Source of the DNA: Acidobacteriaceae bacterium | GTDB lineage: Bacteria > Acidobacteriota > Terriglobia > Terriglobales > Acidobacteriaceae | Length of the DNA: 62,153 bases | Assembly (NCBI GenBank): GCA_903642225.1 | Contig: CAHJWI010000024.1 | Coordinates: forward strand, 1-62,153 | Reading direction: 5' to 3' | Made by a program: the position numbers and the translations under genes | Shown here: positions 16,509 through 25,855 of the stretch, one piece after another | Layout: each line of letters opens with the position of its first letter | Numbering within the stretch: the first letter of the stretch is position 1 | The notes under the pieces: model-generated | What the model was told of the DNA's origin: nothing | The model's input: the letters and a program-made list of their open reading frames with translations, nothing else | The model's database searches: none

Positions 16509-16949
16509 TTAGAATTTTGAGACAAGCCAGACGCCGCCAACCATGAGCGCACCACCGGCGATGCGGAGGGGCGAGGCGGCGTGCTGTTTGAAGCCAAGCC
16601 AGCCCATCTGGTCAAGCACGATGCTGACGATGATGGAGGCGGTAAGGGTGAGGCCGGTGAACATACCGGAGCCAAGCTTTTGGGCGTACATGAGGGAGAT
16701 GATGGTGGTGGCGATAGAGGCGATGCCGCCCATCCAAGCCCACCACGGAGCCGCATGCACGGCCTGGGTTGCCGGCACGGCCTGGCGGAAGAGGAGTTGC
16801 AGAAGCAGAACGCCGGAGAGTCCGCTGAGGTACACCCAGCCGACGGTCCAAAGGGGCTGCTGCCAAAACTTGAAGAGTTCGGCGTTGGCACTTTGGAGAG
16901 GTGCGAGAGCACCCGCAAGGATTGCAAGGAGAACGACCACCAGGACCAT
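16509..16949 (-). CDS. DMT-family small transporter (DUF606/YdcZ-like)
   Basis: A 146-residue inner-membrane protein with four to five predicted spans, beginning MVLVVVLLAILAGALAPLQSA and ending in a glycine-rich span (AGGALMVGGVWLV). The size and the AxLQSANAxL pattern match single-module DUF606 proteins. Likely a small-molecule exporter. First gene of a two-gene operon with the MFS transporter. Confidence 0.75.
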   Translation of the reverse strand: MVLVVVLLAILAGALAPLQSANAELFKFWQQPLWTVGWVYLSGLSGVLLLQLLFRQAVPATQAVHAAPWWAWMGGIASIATTIISLMYAQKLGSGMFTGLTLTASIIVSIVLDQMGWLGFKQHAASPLRIAGGALMVGGVWLVSKF

Positions 16950-17063
16950 GAGGGCTAAGATGCTGATACGTCAGCAACTTGGAGCGGTTCCCGCGAATTC
17001 CGTCTCTTGTCTACGCGCTTTCGCGGCAGATGAAAGTTTGACCTGCCTCCTGTGACTGCCACC

Positions 17064-18263
17064 CTATGCGGGTTGCTGGCGCATGCGTTTGTAGGCTTTG
17101 TGGACGAAGGAGCCCATGTACCAGCCGTCGATGTATTTGTAGGGGGATTCGCCGGTGGTGTAGTGGCCGCAGGGGAGGACGCGCGAGGTGAAGTCGACGC
17201 GGCGGTCGCGGAAGTTCTTGAGGACGTCGAGGGAGAACTCGCGGATGAAGGTGAGGTCCCAGATGGCGTGGATGACGAGGCTTTGGCGGGTGGTCTGGGC
17301 GGCGTAGCGGTCCATGACGGTGATGGGGCTGATGCCTTCAAACATGGCGCGAACGTCCTGCTGGTGAAGGCCGTTCTCTTCAAAGGCGGCGCGGACGTGG
17401 CGGGTGGACTGGCCTGTCCATATCACGTCGCCGAACTGGGTGGAGGCGTGGTTGAAGGCGCAGACCTGGATGCGGGGGTCGAAGGCGGCGGCGAGGAAGC
17501 TGTAGCAGGAGCCGAGGGAGGTGCCGAGGACGCCGAACTGCTCGTAGCCCTGCGTCTGGAGCCAGTCGATGCAGCTGCGGATGTCGGCGACGGCCTGCTG
17601 GGCGGCGAGGATGGTGCGGCCGACGTTTGAGGAGACGGCGTAGTCGGAGCGCTCAAGCTCGGCAGGGCGACGGATGTCGTGGTAGGGCTTGGAGAGGCGG
17701 AGGCCGGCGATGCCGAATTTGTTGAAGATGCTGCACAAGGCATTGTGGGAGAAGGCGTCGGCGTTCCACTGGGGAAGGACGATGATGGCCTGTTTTTTGC
17801 GTCTGGAATCCTTGTGCGGCGGTTCGGGGTACCAGCGGGCGTTGACCTGGTCGTTTTCTGGGTAGCGGGTGCGGGTGGGGCTGGTGAAGCGGAGGTATTT
17901 TGCTTTGCCGAGCTTGCCGGAGGCGGCGTCAGTCTCAAGCTGGGCGGCCTGTGCGAGGGTTTCAGGGCGAACGTTGGTGGGGAAGAGGGCGGGGTGGCGG
18001 TCTTCCAGCCGGAAGTCGGTGGGGGTCTGGTAGCCGTAGAAGTCCTGTCCGCGGGAGACGATCTCTGCGTTGACGACGGTCATGGCGGCGAGGGCTTCGC
18101 GGGTGTTGGGGTTCTCTACCTTTGCCCAGTGCGCGGCGGTTTCACTGAAACTGCTGAGCCAATCGAAGCCCCACTCGAGGGGACGGACGATGCGGTTGGT
18201 GTCTCGGGTGGTGAGCGCGGTTTCCCAGCGGATCATCCAGTCTGCGTACCACTTGGGGACCAT
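17064..18263 (-). CDS. Alpha/beta hydrolase family protein
   Basis: A 399-residue protein with a long N-terminal helical region (about 1-155), then an alpha/beta hydrolase core. The nucleophile elbow is GTSLGS with Ser at about residue 249; the acid is probably in HAIWDLTF and the base histidine in PCGHYTTG, in correct order. AIIVLPQWNADAF near residue 160 corresponds to the first core strand. No signal peptide. The family is often annotated as an alpha/beta hydrolase with an RcgR-like or lipase-like core. Divergent from the GH28 gene with about 95 bases between starts. Confidence 0.78.
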   Translation of the reverse strand: MVPKWYADWMIRWETALTTRDTNRIVRPLEWGFDWLSSFSETAAHWAKVENPNTREALAAMTVVNAEIVSRGQDFYGYQTPTDFRLEDRHPALFPTNVRPETLAQAAQLETDAASGKLGKAKYLRFTSPTRTRYPENDQVNARWYPEPPHKDSRRKKQAIIVLPQWNADAFSHNALCSIFNKFGIAGLRLSKPYHDIRRPAELERSDYAVSSNVGRTILAAQQAVADIRSCIDWLQTQGYEQFGVLGTSLGSCYSFLAAAFDPRIQVCAFNHASTQFGDVIWTGQSTRHVRAAFEENGLHQQDVRAMFEGISPITVMDRYAAQTTRQSLVIHAIWDLTFIREFSLDVLKNFRDRRVDFTSRVLPCGHYTTGESPYKYIDGWYMGSFVHKAYKRMRQQPA

Positions 18264-18358
18264 GGCTTGAGGATATCCGAGGATCGTGGAGTCTGGGAGC
18301 GGGAGCTGGGCAGAGCAGGTGCGGAGTCGCAGGGCAGGGCTCCTGCTACAGTGCTCGC

Positions 18359-19984
18359 ATGAATTCTGAACGTCGAAGGTTGTTGGGAATGTCGCCGCTA
18401 GCGCTGGCGGGAATGGTTGCGGGTGAGGCGAGGGGCGAGGTGCGGGATGGCGCTCGAACGCCGCTGATGTTCGATGTGCGGGCGTTTGGCGCGACCGGCA
18501 GCGGGCGGGTGCTGGACACGCTGGGGGTGAATGCGGCCATTGATGCGGCGGCGGCGGCGGGTGGCGGGACGGTGGTGTTTCCGGGGGGAACGTACCTTTG
18601 CTTTTCGTTGCGGCTGCAGAGCGGTGTGCTGCTGTACCTGTCGCAGGGCGCGACGATACTGGCGGCGGCGTCTCCGTTACCGGGGCAGACGACGGGCGAG
18701 ATGGGTGGGGTGTACGACGCGGCCGAGCCGAAGATGAGCTACGACGCGTACCAGGACTATGGCCACAACCACTGGCACAACTCGCTGATCTGGGGCGAGG
18801 GGCTGCACGATGTGGGCATCAGCGGGCCGGGCCGGATCGATGGACGTGGCCTGTCGTTTGGCGGTTGGATTGACGGGGAGAAGCGTGGCGATTATCCGCT
18901 GTACAAGGCGGAGCAGGCGGGTGTGGGCAACAAGGCGATTGCACTGAAGAACTGCAGGAACGTGGTGCTGCGGGAGTTCAGCGTGCTGAAGGGCGGCCAC
19001 TTTGCGTTGCTGCTGACGGGCGTCGATAACGTCGCGATCGATGGACTGATGATTGACACGGATCGCGACGGCATCGACCTGGATTGCTGCCGCAATGTGC
19101 ACGTGTCGAACTGCACGGTGAACAGTCCGTGGGACGACGCGATCTGTCCGAAGTCGAGCTTTGCGCTGGGATTCGCGCGGGCGACGGAGAACGTGACGAT
19201 TACGGGATGCACGGTGACGGGGTGCTACAGGCTGGGCACGGTGCTGGACGGGACGTTTCAGCGGTTTGCGGCGGGCGAGAACATTTACAGGACGGGGCGG
19301 ATCAAGTGCGGGACGGAGTCGAATGGGGGCTTCAAGAACATTGCGATCAGCAATTGCGTGTTCGAGGGGTGCAACAGCCTGTCACTGGAGAGCATGGACG
19401 GGGCGCTATGCGAGGACATTGCGATCTCGAACATGACGATGCGTGACCTGACGTATGGGCCGCTGTTCTTCAGGCTGGGGGCGCGCCTGAGGGGGCCGAA
19501 GGGGACGACGAAGGTGGGTGCGCTGCGGCGCGTTGTGGTGTCGAATGTGGTGTCGTCCAACTCGGATGCGCAGATCGGCTGCATTCTGACTGGCATTCCG
19601 GGGTACCCGATTGAGGACGTGAAGATCAGCAACATGTACATGCAGCACACGGGCGGGTTGGGCGCGGAGCAGGCGAGGATTGTGCCGCCGGAGAAGATCG
19701 ACGGGTATCCGGACCCGGGAGTGTTTGGGCCGATGCCGGCGCAGGGCTTCTTTTTGCGGCACCTGCGCAACCTGGAGATGAGCCACGTGGAGATTGCACC
19801 GAAGGTGGAGGATGGGCGGCCGTCATTTGTGCTGGAGGATGTGGAGCGGGCTGACTTTCTTGCAGTGACGGCACCTACCCGGCCGCCGGCATTTGCGCTG
19901 CGGAATGCGAAGGATGTGCGGGTTATGGTGAGCCGGGCGGCAAAGGATGCGACGATCGACCGGGCGGTGGACCAGATGCTCTGA
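18359..19984 (+). CDS. Glycoside hydrolase family 28 (polygalacturonase-like)
   Basis: A 541-residue right-handed beta-helix enzyme for pectin-type polysaccharides. The N-terminal MNSERRRLLGMSPLALAG looks like a short export signal with consecutive arginines. The pectate-lyase-3 entry motif FDVRAFGATGSG follows. GH28 catalytic segments are visible: DTDRDGIDLDCCRN and NSPWDDAIC carry the paired aspartates. Helical repeats of the form ISNCxF, ISNMTM follow to the end. It stands alone, followed at once by a terminator. Confidence 0.85.
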   Translation: MNSERRRLLGMSPLALAGMVAGEARGEVRDGARTPLMFDVRAFGATGSGRVLDTLGVNAAIDAAAAAGGGTVVFPGGTYLCFSLRLQSGVLLYLSQGATILAAASPLPGQTTGEMGGVYDAAEPKMSYDAYQDYGHNHWHNSLIWGEGLHDVGISGPGRIDGRGLSFGGWIDGEKRGDYPLYKAEQAGVGNKAIALKNCRNVVLREFSVLKGGHFALLLTGVDNVAIDGLMIDTDRDGIDLDCCRNVHVSNCTVNSPWDDAICPKSSFALGFARATENVTITGCTVTGCYRLGTVLDGTFQRFAAGENIYRTGRIKCGTESNGGFKNIAISNCVFEGCNSLSLESMDGALCEDIAISNMTMRDLTYGPLFFRLGARLRGPKGTTKVGALRRVVVSNVVSSNSDAQIGCILTGIPGYPIEDVKISNMYMQHTGGLGAEQARIVPPEKIDGYPDPGVFGPMPAQGFFLRHLRNLEMSHVEIAPKVEDGRPSFVLEDVERADFLAVTAPTRPPAFALRNAKDVRVMVSRAAKDATIDRAVDQML

Positions 19985-19998
19985 AGAGGCGACAAATG

Positions 19999-20028
19999 AA
20001 GCGGCGTGACCCTTGGGTCACGCCGCTT
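19999..20028. terminator. Bidirectional terminator between GH28 and dps
   Basis: AAGCGGCGTGACCC and GGGTCACGCCGCTT form a perfect 14-base stem with almost no loop, between two convergent stop codons. No long T run on either strand. Confidence 0.75.
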
Positions 20029-20049
20029 GCTGTACCGGATGAGGCGAAA

Positions 20050-20574
20050 CTACTGGACGTCGCCGGCTTCGAGGTGAGACTCGAGGAAGTAGAGTTCTTC
20101 TTCAGCGTCGACGATGAGCTGGTTGAAGAAGTCGGAGGAGGGGCCGTCACCGGCTTCTTCGACTGCATCGCCTGTCTCACGAAGGATTTTGCAGTAGGCA
20201 CCAAGCGAGTCCGCGAGGGACTTGAGATGCTCTGGGCCGCTGGTTGCTTCGTTGTTGTACGGCGGAATTTGCGAGTACTTTGCGGACTGGCGAACGAGTC
20301 CGTTGGCCACGCCGCCGATCTGGGTGATGCGCTCGGCGATGGGGTCGATCTGCTTAAAGATGACCTTTGCGGTGGCGTCGAAGACGAGGTGGAGCTGGTA
20401 GAAGTTCAGGCCCTTGACGTTCCAGTGCGCGAACTTGGCCTGGGAGTACATGTCGAGCGAGGCCGCAAGCGGCACTTCCATCAGGTCGACAACCTTCTGC
20501 TTAACGTCGTCCGAGAGGGCGACGCGGTTTTTGTACATCTTGCTCTTTGGTGCTTTTTCTTTCTGATCTGCCAT
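20050..20574 (-). CDS. dps: DNA protection during starvation protein (Dps)
   Basis: A 174-residue ferritin-like protein that forms a 12-mer, oxidises and stores iron and binds DNA. Ferroxidase ligands are recognisable: the histidine in AHWNVKG, the histidine in YQLHLVFDA, and the Asp and Glu in QIDPIAERI. The lysine-rich N-terminus (MADQKEKAPKSKMYKNR) is the expected DNA-binding tail. Monocistronic; ends at the shared terminator. Confidence 0.93.
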   Translation of the reverse strand: MADQKEKAPKSKMYKNRVALSDDVKQKVVDLMEVPLAASLDMYSQAKFAHWNVKGLNFYQLHLVFDATAKVIFKQIDPIAERITQIGGVANGLVRQSAKYSQIPPYNNEATSGPEHLKSLADSLGAYCKILRETGDAVEEAGDGPSSDFFNQLIVDAEEELYFLESHLEAGDVQ

Positions 20575-20724
20575 TGGTGGTCCCTTTCAAAACTTTTGCG
20601 CGCGGGATGTCCGCTGTCGCACAAGGTGTTGGATGCAGGTTGGCAGGAATGGCTTGCCAGGGCGGCGGGATTCGGCGCGGGTAGGTCGAGCTTGCGCTCA
20701 AGAAGAGCGCCTTGCGCTGAGCCC

Positions 20725-20794
20725 GCCTTTTCACGATGGCTGTAAAAAGAATGGGGCACCCGGGCAGGGCATTTCGGGTTGCAGGGCACCCGGG
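20725..20794 (-). repeat. Hairpin dispersed repeat, copy 1 (intergenic)
   Basis: On the minus strand, CCCCATTCTTTTTACAG, a short loop, then TGAAAAGGCGGGC can fold into an imperfect hairpin. The flanking GGGCACCCGGG (+ strand) is present twice, at 20754-20764 and 20784-20794. A very similar element lies inside mnmG (32818-32858). It lies between dps and the molybdopterin oxidoreductase stop. Confidence 0.55.
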
Positions 20795-20796
20795 TT

Positions 20797-23046
20797 CTAA
20801 CGACGCGTGACCTGGACGAGGGTGCTGTAAAAGGTAGCGCCGCCTGCGATGTCGGTGAGGCGCTCAGAGGTGAGGGTATTGATGCCGTTGCCGTCGGGCG
20901 CGAGCTTGTTCCAGCCCAGGGTGGCGGCGACGACGCCGGGGCTGGTGTGAGCGGAGATGCGGGCAGTGAGGGTGAGGGTGCCGCGGGCGCTGGTCACGGT
21001 GACGGCTTCGCCATCGGCGATGTTGCGGGAGAGTGCGTCGTCGGCGTGGAGCTCAAGGAAGCCGGTGTGGTTTCGCTGCATGCGCTGGTGCGTGGGAAGG
21101 TTGGCAAAGGTGGAGTTCATCCAGTTGTCCGCCTTGCGGGGGAGGAGTTGGAGGGGAAAAGCGGCCGTGCGCGCTTCAGAGCCTTCTTCGCCAGGGATGT
21201 AGGCGGGAAGCGGGTCGAGGCCCTGGGCAGCAAGGGTGCTGGAGCTGAATTCGCCGCGGCCGGTGGGGGTGCGGAACCATTCCGGGGAGGAGAAGGGAAG
21301 GTATTCGCCGGCTGCATTTAGAGGCAGAGTGAGCGGATGGAAGCCGTGGGCCTCGGCAGCAGGACTTTCGAGGCTTTGGCACAGGGTGGCTTGGGTAATG
21401 CCTGCCAGCCAGGGGTGGTCGGTGTCGAGGGCCTGGTCGATCAGGTCGGCCTCGGTGTGGTGGAAGCAGGGTTCGGGGAAACCCATGCGGCGGGCGAGTT
21501 CGGCGAAGACAGGGACGTTGGCGCGGGATTCGCCGAGAGGCGCAATGGCGGCGGGCGAGTAGCCGATGTTGTAGTGGCCATAGGCACCCTGGATGTCTGT
21601 CTGTTCGAGGAAGGTGGGCGCGGGCAGGAGGATGTCGGCGTAGTCCGCAGTGTCGGTGAAGGAAAGGTCGTGGACGACGGTGAAGAGATCTGGCCGGGCC
21701 ATGCCTGCAAGGACGGCAGTCTGGTTTGGTGCGACGGCGGCGGGATTGCTGTTGTAGACGTACAGGGCCTTGATGGGCGGGTTGTTTTCCAGGGTGAGGG
21801 CGTGGCCCAGCTGGCTCATGTTGATGGTGCGGGCTTCGCGGTGCAGGGGCGAGGCTTGCATGAGCTCCGGCATTTGAAGCCTGGTGCTGTTGAAGGGGAA
21901 GGCCGCCGAGGTGGACAGGAGGAGGCCGCCGCCGGGGTGAGACCAGGCACCAGTGAGGAGGGGGAGCATGCCGATGGCGCGGACGGCGGCGCCACCCTGC
22001 TCCGACCGCTGGACGCCGTAGTTGACGCGGATGGCGGCGGGAATGGTGGTGGCGTATGTGTAGGCGAGGGCTTCGATGTCGGCCTGGGGGATGCCGGTGA
22101 TGCGAGCTACGTTCTGGGGGGCGTAGGTGTCTGTGAATACGCGGTTTTTCAGGTCTTTGAAGCCATGGGTATTTCTCGCGATGTAGGCGTCGTTTTGCAG
22201 GTTGTCGCGCAGGATGATGTGCATGAGTCCCATGGCGAGAAGGACGTCGGTGCCGGGGCGGGGGCGAAGGTGCTGGTCGGCGAGGGCGGCGGTGCGGGTC
22301 TCGTACGGGTCGATCACGACCAGGCGTGCGCCGGAGCGGCGGGCCTGCTCAATGAACGGCCACAGGTGGATGTTGTTGCCGTGGATGTTGGCTCCCCACG
22401 CGAGGATGAGTTTGGATTTCGCGAAGGATTGGGGCTCGAGGCCGAGGCGGGTGCCGTAGACATCGTTCAACGCGGCAGCACCTGCTGAGGCGCAGATGGT
22501 GCGGTCAAGCTGGGAGGCACCGAGGCGATGGAAGAAGCGGCGGTCCATGCTGCCGAAGCCGAGCTGACCGATGGTGCCGGCATAGCTATAGGGCAGGATG
22601 GATTCGGGGCCGTGAGCGTCGGAGATTTGCTGGAGATTTGCGGCGATTTCCGCGAGGGCGGCGTCCCAGGAAATGCGTTGGAAGGATTCGTGCTCCATGC
22701 CAGGCTGGAGTTTGCCTTTGGGTACGCCGGGCTTGCGGCGCATGGGATAGAGCAGGCGGTCCGGGGCGTAGACGCGGTCGAGGTAGCGGGCGACTTTGCC
22801 GCAGAGAAAGCCGCGGGTAACAGGGTGGGCGGGATCGCCGGCAAGACGGGTGAGTTTCCCGGTGACAACGTCTTCGGTGGCGATGACGCGGCAGGAGTCC
22901 GGGCAATCGAGCGAGCAGGTGGTGTAATGCTGCCGCGTGCTGCTGCCTTGCTGTCGCGTGCCGCTTGCCAGGGACTGCGTGCTGTTCCCTGTTGCGTCCT
23001 GTGCAAGTGGGTTGGGCTCGGGTTGCTCTGCCGCGGATATTCCCAT
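20797..23046 (-). CDS. Molybdopterin oxidoreductase, DMSO reductase/formate dehydrogenase superfamily
   Basis: A 749-residue molybdenum bis-MGD enzyme. Near residue 43 the 4Fe-4S motif begins CSLDCPDSC, with the fourth ligand in FLCGK. Next come RISWDAALAEIA, the RTICASAGAAALND segment near the molybdenum site, and the Rossmann-like LILAWGANIHGNN. The C-terminal MGD-binding domain ends near LTSERLTDIAGGATFYS. There is no twin-arginine signal, so it is cytoplasmic. No electron-transfer subunit, formate channel or cofactor chaperone is adjacent, so the partner and substrate are unknown. The N-terminal 40 residues are Gln/Ser/Thr-rich and not conserved-looking. Confidence 0.85.
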   Translation of the reverse strand: MGISAAEQPEPNPLAQDATGNSTQSLASGTRQQGSSTRQHYTTCSLDCPDSCRVIATEDVVTGKLTRLAGDPAHPVTRGFLCGKVARYLDRVYAPDRLLYPMRRKPGVPKGKLQPGMEHESFQRISWDAALAEIAANLQQISDAHGPESILPYSYAGTIGQLGFGSMDRRFFHRLGASQLDRTICASAGAAALNDVYGTRLGLEPQSFAKSKLILAWGANIHGNNIHLWPFIEQARRSGARLVVIDPYETRTAALADQHLRPRPGTDVLLAMGLMHIILRDNLQNDAYIARNTHGFKDLKNRVFTDTYAPQNVARITGIPQADIEALAYTYATTIPAAIRVNYGVQRSEQGGAAVRAIGMLPLLTGAWSHPGGGLLLSTSAAFPFNSTRLQMPELMQASPLHREARTINMSQLGHALTLENNPPIKALYVYNSNPAAVAPNQTAVLAGMARPDLFTVVHDLSFTDTADYADILLPAPTFLEQTDIQGAYGHYNIGYSPAAIAPLGESRANVPVFAELARRMGFPEPCFHHTEADLIDQALDTDHPWLAGITQATLCQSLESPAAEAHGFHPLTLPLNAAGEYLPFSSPEWFRTPTGRGEFSSSTLAAQGLDPLPAYIPGEEGSEARTAAFPLQLLPRKADNWMNSTFANLPTHQRMQRNHTGFLELHADDALSRNIADGEAVTVTSARGTLTLTARISAHTSPGVVAATLGWNKLAPDGNGINTLTSERLTDIAGGATFYSTLVQVTRR

Positions 23047-23099
23047 GGCATGATTTTAGCTATTGCAGGCTGTAGATGAGCAGGTTGGGGGAGGTGCGG

Positions 23100-23567
23100 A
23101 TGCGTCAAGTATGGGTAGCGGTAGTTCTGGTGGGTGTGCTGATGGGGCTAGGGCCGCTGGGCGCCCAGAAGGGAGATGGCCTGACGTTGATGTCCCACGA
23201 CTCGCTGGAGCTGGTGAAGGTGCTGACCGCGCAGGAGCGGGATTGGAACAACGGCGATCTTCAGGCATTTCTGGCGGGGTACAAGCACGCGCCGGAGACG
23301 ACGTTTGTGGGCCTGCAGGTGCAGCATGGGTGGGACCAGACGGCGGCGCACTACAAGGCCAGCTATCCGAACAAGGAGGCGATGGGAACGCTGAGCTTTA
23401 GTGACCTGGAGCCACGCTTGCTCGACGAACACTTTGCGGTGCTGACGGGAAAGTTCAACCTGGAGCGGGGCAGGAAGTTTGGCGGGAACGCGAGCGGCGT
23501 GTTCAGCCTGGTGTTTGAGAAGACAGCAGACGCCGGTTGGAAGATTGTGCTGGATCACACGAGTTAG
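23100..23567 (+). CDS. Secreted NTF2-like (SnoaL/DUF4440) protein
   Basis: A 155-residue product with a signal peptide MRQVWVAVVLVGVLMGLGPLGAQ, then an NTF2-like cone fold. The pattern VLTAQERDWNNGDLQAFLAGY and the ending GWKIVLDHTS are typical of DUF4440. The ATG at 23100 has GGGGGAGG just upstream. It is divergent from the molybdopterin gene. Function of such small secreted NTF2 folds is usually unknown, possibly ligand binding. Confidence 0.8.
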   Translation: MRQVWVAVVLVGVLMGLGPLGAQKGDGLTLMSHDSLELVKVLTAQERDWNNGDLQAFLAGYKHAPETTFVGLQVQHGWDQTAAHYKASYPNKEAMGTLSFSDLEPRLLDEHFAVLTGKFNLERGRKFGGNASGVFSLVFEKTADAGWKIVLDHTS

Positions 23568-23630
23568 GCGTCGCAGGACGCCGGATCTATCGGATGGGTT
23601 ACGTTTCGGGCGTGCGATCATCCAAGTACT

Positions 23631-24617
23631 GTGTATAAGCCTGCTTTGTTTCAGAAAGTTGCCCTCTCCTGTGTTCTTGCTGCTGGTCTGGTTGCGTCCT
23701 CCGGTTGCCGCGCTCAGGTGCCACCCGCGGGATCAGCCAGCCACGCCGTTGCGGGCATGACGCCGGAGATGCAGCGGCGCATCGAGGTGCTGATTCGGCA
23801 GCGTGCGCAATTGCCGTTTAGCTATGACGTGGTCGTGACTGGCCGCTCAAAGAGCGAGAAGCTGCCGGGCTACGACGATGTGACGGTGCTGGTGGGCGAT
23901 GCAGGCAAGCCAGGGCGGCCAATCGTTTTTTTGTTGAGCAAGGATGAGAAAACACTGGCGCAGCTGACGACGTTTGACCTGACAAAAGACCCGAAGACGC
24001 TGGTGAGCGATGCAGGACGGCCGGCCCGCGGCGGCGGCGAGGGTGCGCCGGTAAAGATCGTGGTGTTTGACGACCTGGAGTGTCCGTTTTGCGCACGGGA
24101 GCATGCGGCACTGTTCCCTGCCCTGCTGCAGCGGTACGGCGACAAGGTGCGAATAGCGTACAAGGATTTTCCGCTGTCGCAGCACCCGTGGGCGATCCAT
24201 GCGCAAAACAACGCAAACTGCCTGGCAGCGCAGAATGGGCCGGCGTATTGGAACTATGTGGACACAGTGCACGCGAAGGCCGGCGACATCGGCGGTGCGG
24301 AGCATAGCGTAACGGCGGCGAAAATCGACCTGGACAAGACCGCTATGGACCTGGGTGCGGTGGCAAAGGTGGATGCGCCCAAACTGAAGGCGTGCGTGGA
24401 CAAGCAGGATGAAACGCTGGTGAACGCCGGATTGCGCGAGGGCGAGGCACTGCAGGTGAATGGCGTGCCGGCGATCTTTATCAATGGCGAGCAGATCAAT
24501 GGTGCGGCTCCGGTGGAGTTTGTGTACCGGGCGATCGACGAGGCGCTGGTGGCCGAGGGCGTGAAGCCGCCGCCGCCGGTTCCGCTGCCTTCGCTTGAGG
24601 CTGCTGCCGCGAAGTAA
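23631..24617 (+). CDS. DsbA-family thiol-disulfide oxidoreductase lipoprotein
   Basis: A 328-residue periplasmic lipoprotein. The signal ends VASSGC (Cys26). Residues about 45-130 form an extra N-terminal domain (disulfide-bond protein DsbC-like approach region), and then a DsbA thioredoxin fold starts VKIVVFDDLECPFC, with the active pair at about Cys151 and Cys154. The cis-proline loop is VNGVPAIFING. The C-terminus is a proline-rich tail. Start is a GTG at 23631. It is followed by a parvulin-like lipoprotein 62 bases on, which suggests a joint role in envelope protein folding. Confidence 0.85.
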   Translation: MYKPALFQKVALSCVLAAGLVASSGCRAQVPPAGSASHAVAGMTPEMQRRIEVLIRQRAQLPFSYDVVVTGRSKSEKLPGYDDVTVLVGDAGKPGRPIVFLLSKDEKTLAQLTTFDLTKDPKTLVSDAGRPARGGGEGAPVKIVVFDDLECPFCAREHAALFPALLQRYGDKVRIAYKDFPLSQHPWAIHAQNNANCLAAQNGPAYWNYVDTVHAKAGDIGGAEHSVTAAKIDLDKTAMDLGAVAKVDAPKLKACVDKQDETLVNAGLREGEALQVNGVPAIFINGEQINGAAPVEFVYRAIDEALVAEGVKPPPPVPLPSLEAAAAK

Positions 24618-24679
24618 GAGAGTTTGCACCTTGGTTGCGTGCAGGTTAGGCAGTACCGCGGGGTACGATTGAGGGTGTG

Positions 24680-25771
24680 ATGAACCGGACGTGCTACTCG
24701 GTTGGTGGATTAATGTGGCGCAGGTGTGCCACGATGGGTGCGATGGCATGCGTGCTGCTGGCGGGCTGCCAGAAGCAGCATGGCGCAGAGGTGATTGCCA
24801 GCGTGAATGGGCATGCGATTCCGCGGGCCGACCTGGACCATTACTATGACGCCCAGCAGAAAAACAAGCAGGACCCCGCGCCGGAGACAGCGGAGCAGGC
24901 GGACAGCGAGCGGCTGACGATTCTGCGTGGGCTGATCGATCAGGAAATCATTGAGCAGCGCGCGGCCAAGATGGGGCTGACGGCAACCAACGACGAGGTC
25001 GACGGCAAGCTGAACGAAATGAAAGCGCCGTTCACGGAAGACCAGTTTCAGCAGCGGCTGAAGGCGAGTGGACAGACCCTGGAGGAGGTACGCCGCGACT
25101 TACGGCGGTCTGTGACGCTGGATAAGCTGCTGAACAAAGAGATCAATTCAAAGATCAACGTGACGGACGGAGAAGTTTCGACTTACTTTAATTCGCACAA
25201 GGCGGACTTCAACCTTGTCGAGAACCGTTATCACCTGGCGCAGATCGTTGTGACGTCGTTGCCGGACCAGGCGGCGCAGGGTGGGCCGACGAACCTGCAG
25301 GGCAGCAAGGCGTCGACGGATGCCGATGCGAAGAAGAAGATACAAAGCCTGAAAAACCAGATTGACACCGGCGCAGACTTTGGAGCGCTTGCGGCGAACT
25401 ACAGCGAGAACGCGCAAACTGCCTCAAATGGGGGGGATATGGGCTTTCCGTCGGAGTCGCAGTTGCGGCAGGATCCCGCGATGTTTGCTGCTGTAGGAAA
25501 GTTAAAGGCGGGAGAGACGACGGACATTTTGCCGATGTTTGCGGGGCCTGGATCAAAGCAGGTCATCGGCTACTTTATTTTGAAGATGCTTTCGCGGGAG
25601 AGCGCAGGACAGAGGGATTTGACCAACCCGGCGGTGCAGCAGAATATTCGCGACCAGTTACGCAATTCGCGATCGCAGTTACTGAAAAGTGCTTACCTGG
25701 AGATGGTGCGAGACCAGGCCAAAGTGGAAAGTTACCTGGCCGAAGAAATCTTTACAAAGGGTGCCAAGTAA
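24680..25771 (+). CDS. Parvulin-type peptidyl-prolyl isomerase lipoprotein (SurA/PrsA-like)
   Basis: A 363-residue lipoprotein with lipobox VLLAGC (Cys30). The chaperone domain begins ASVNGHAIPRADLDHYY, as in SurA N-domains, then LIDQEIIEQRAAKMG. A rotamase (parvulin) domain covers about residues 185-300 with HLAQIVV and GGDMGFPSES. The rotamase part is interrupted by a short Gln/Gly/Ser insert. It ends with a helix returning to the chaperone domain. An in-frame GTG directly precedes the ATG used here. Likely assists outer-membrane protein folding along with the DsbA-like lipoprotein upstream. Confidence 0.85.
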   Translation: MNRTCYSVGGLMWRRCATMGAMACVLLAGCQKQHGAEVIASVNGHAIPRADLDHYYDAQQKNKQDPAPETAEQADSERLTILRGLIDQEIIEQRAAKMGLTATNDEVDGKLNEMKAPFTEDQFQQRLKASGQTLEEVRRDLRRSVTLDKLLNKEINSKINVTDGEVSTYFNSHKADFNLVENRYHLAQIVVTSLPDQAAQGGPTNLQGSKASTDADAKKKIQSLKNQIDTGADFGALAANYSENAQTASNGGDMGFPSESQLRQDPAMFAAVGKLKAGETTDILPMFAGPGSKQVIGYFILKMLSRESAGQRDLTNPAVQQNIRDQLRNSRSQLLKSAYLEMVRDQAKVESYLAEEIFTKGAK

Positions 25772-25855
25772 TAAGTCACTGGAAGCAAGGGTGGGAAGAA
25801 GGAGTCTCGCCTGAGCTATGCGACCCGTGCTCAATCTGTTGGGCAGCCGTTGCGT

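Noticed and set aside
15062..16927. Extended 621-codon form of the MFS transporter
   Set aside because: The extra 147 codons are read out of frame over the DMT-type gene; the ATG at 16486 has a good ribosome site and the normal N-terminus.
21337..22488. 383-codon + strand frame opposite the molybdopterin oxidoreductase
   Set aside because: Same low-information composition as other antisense frames in this GC range.
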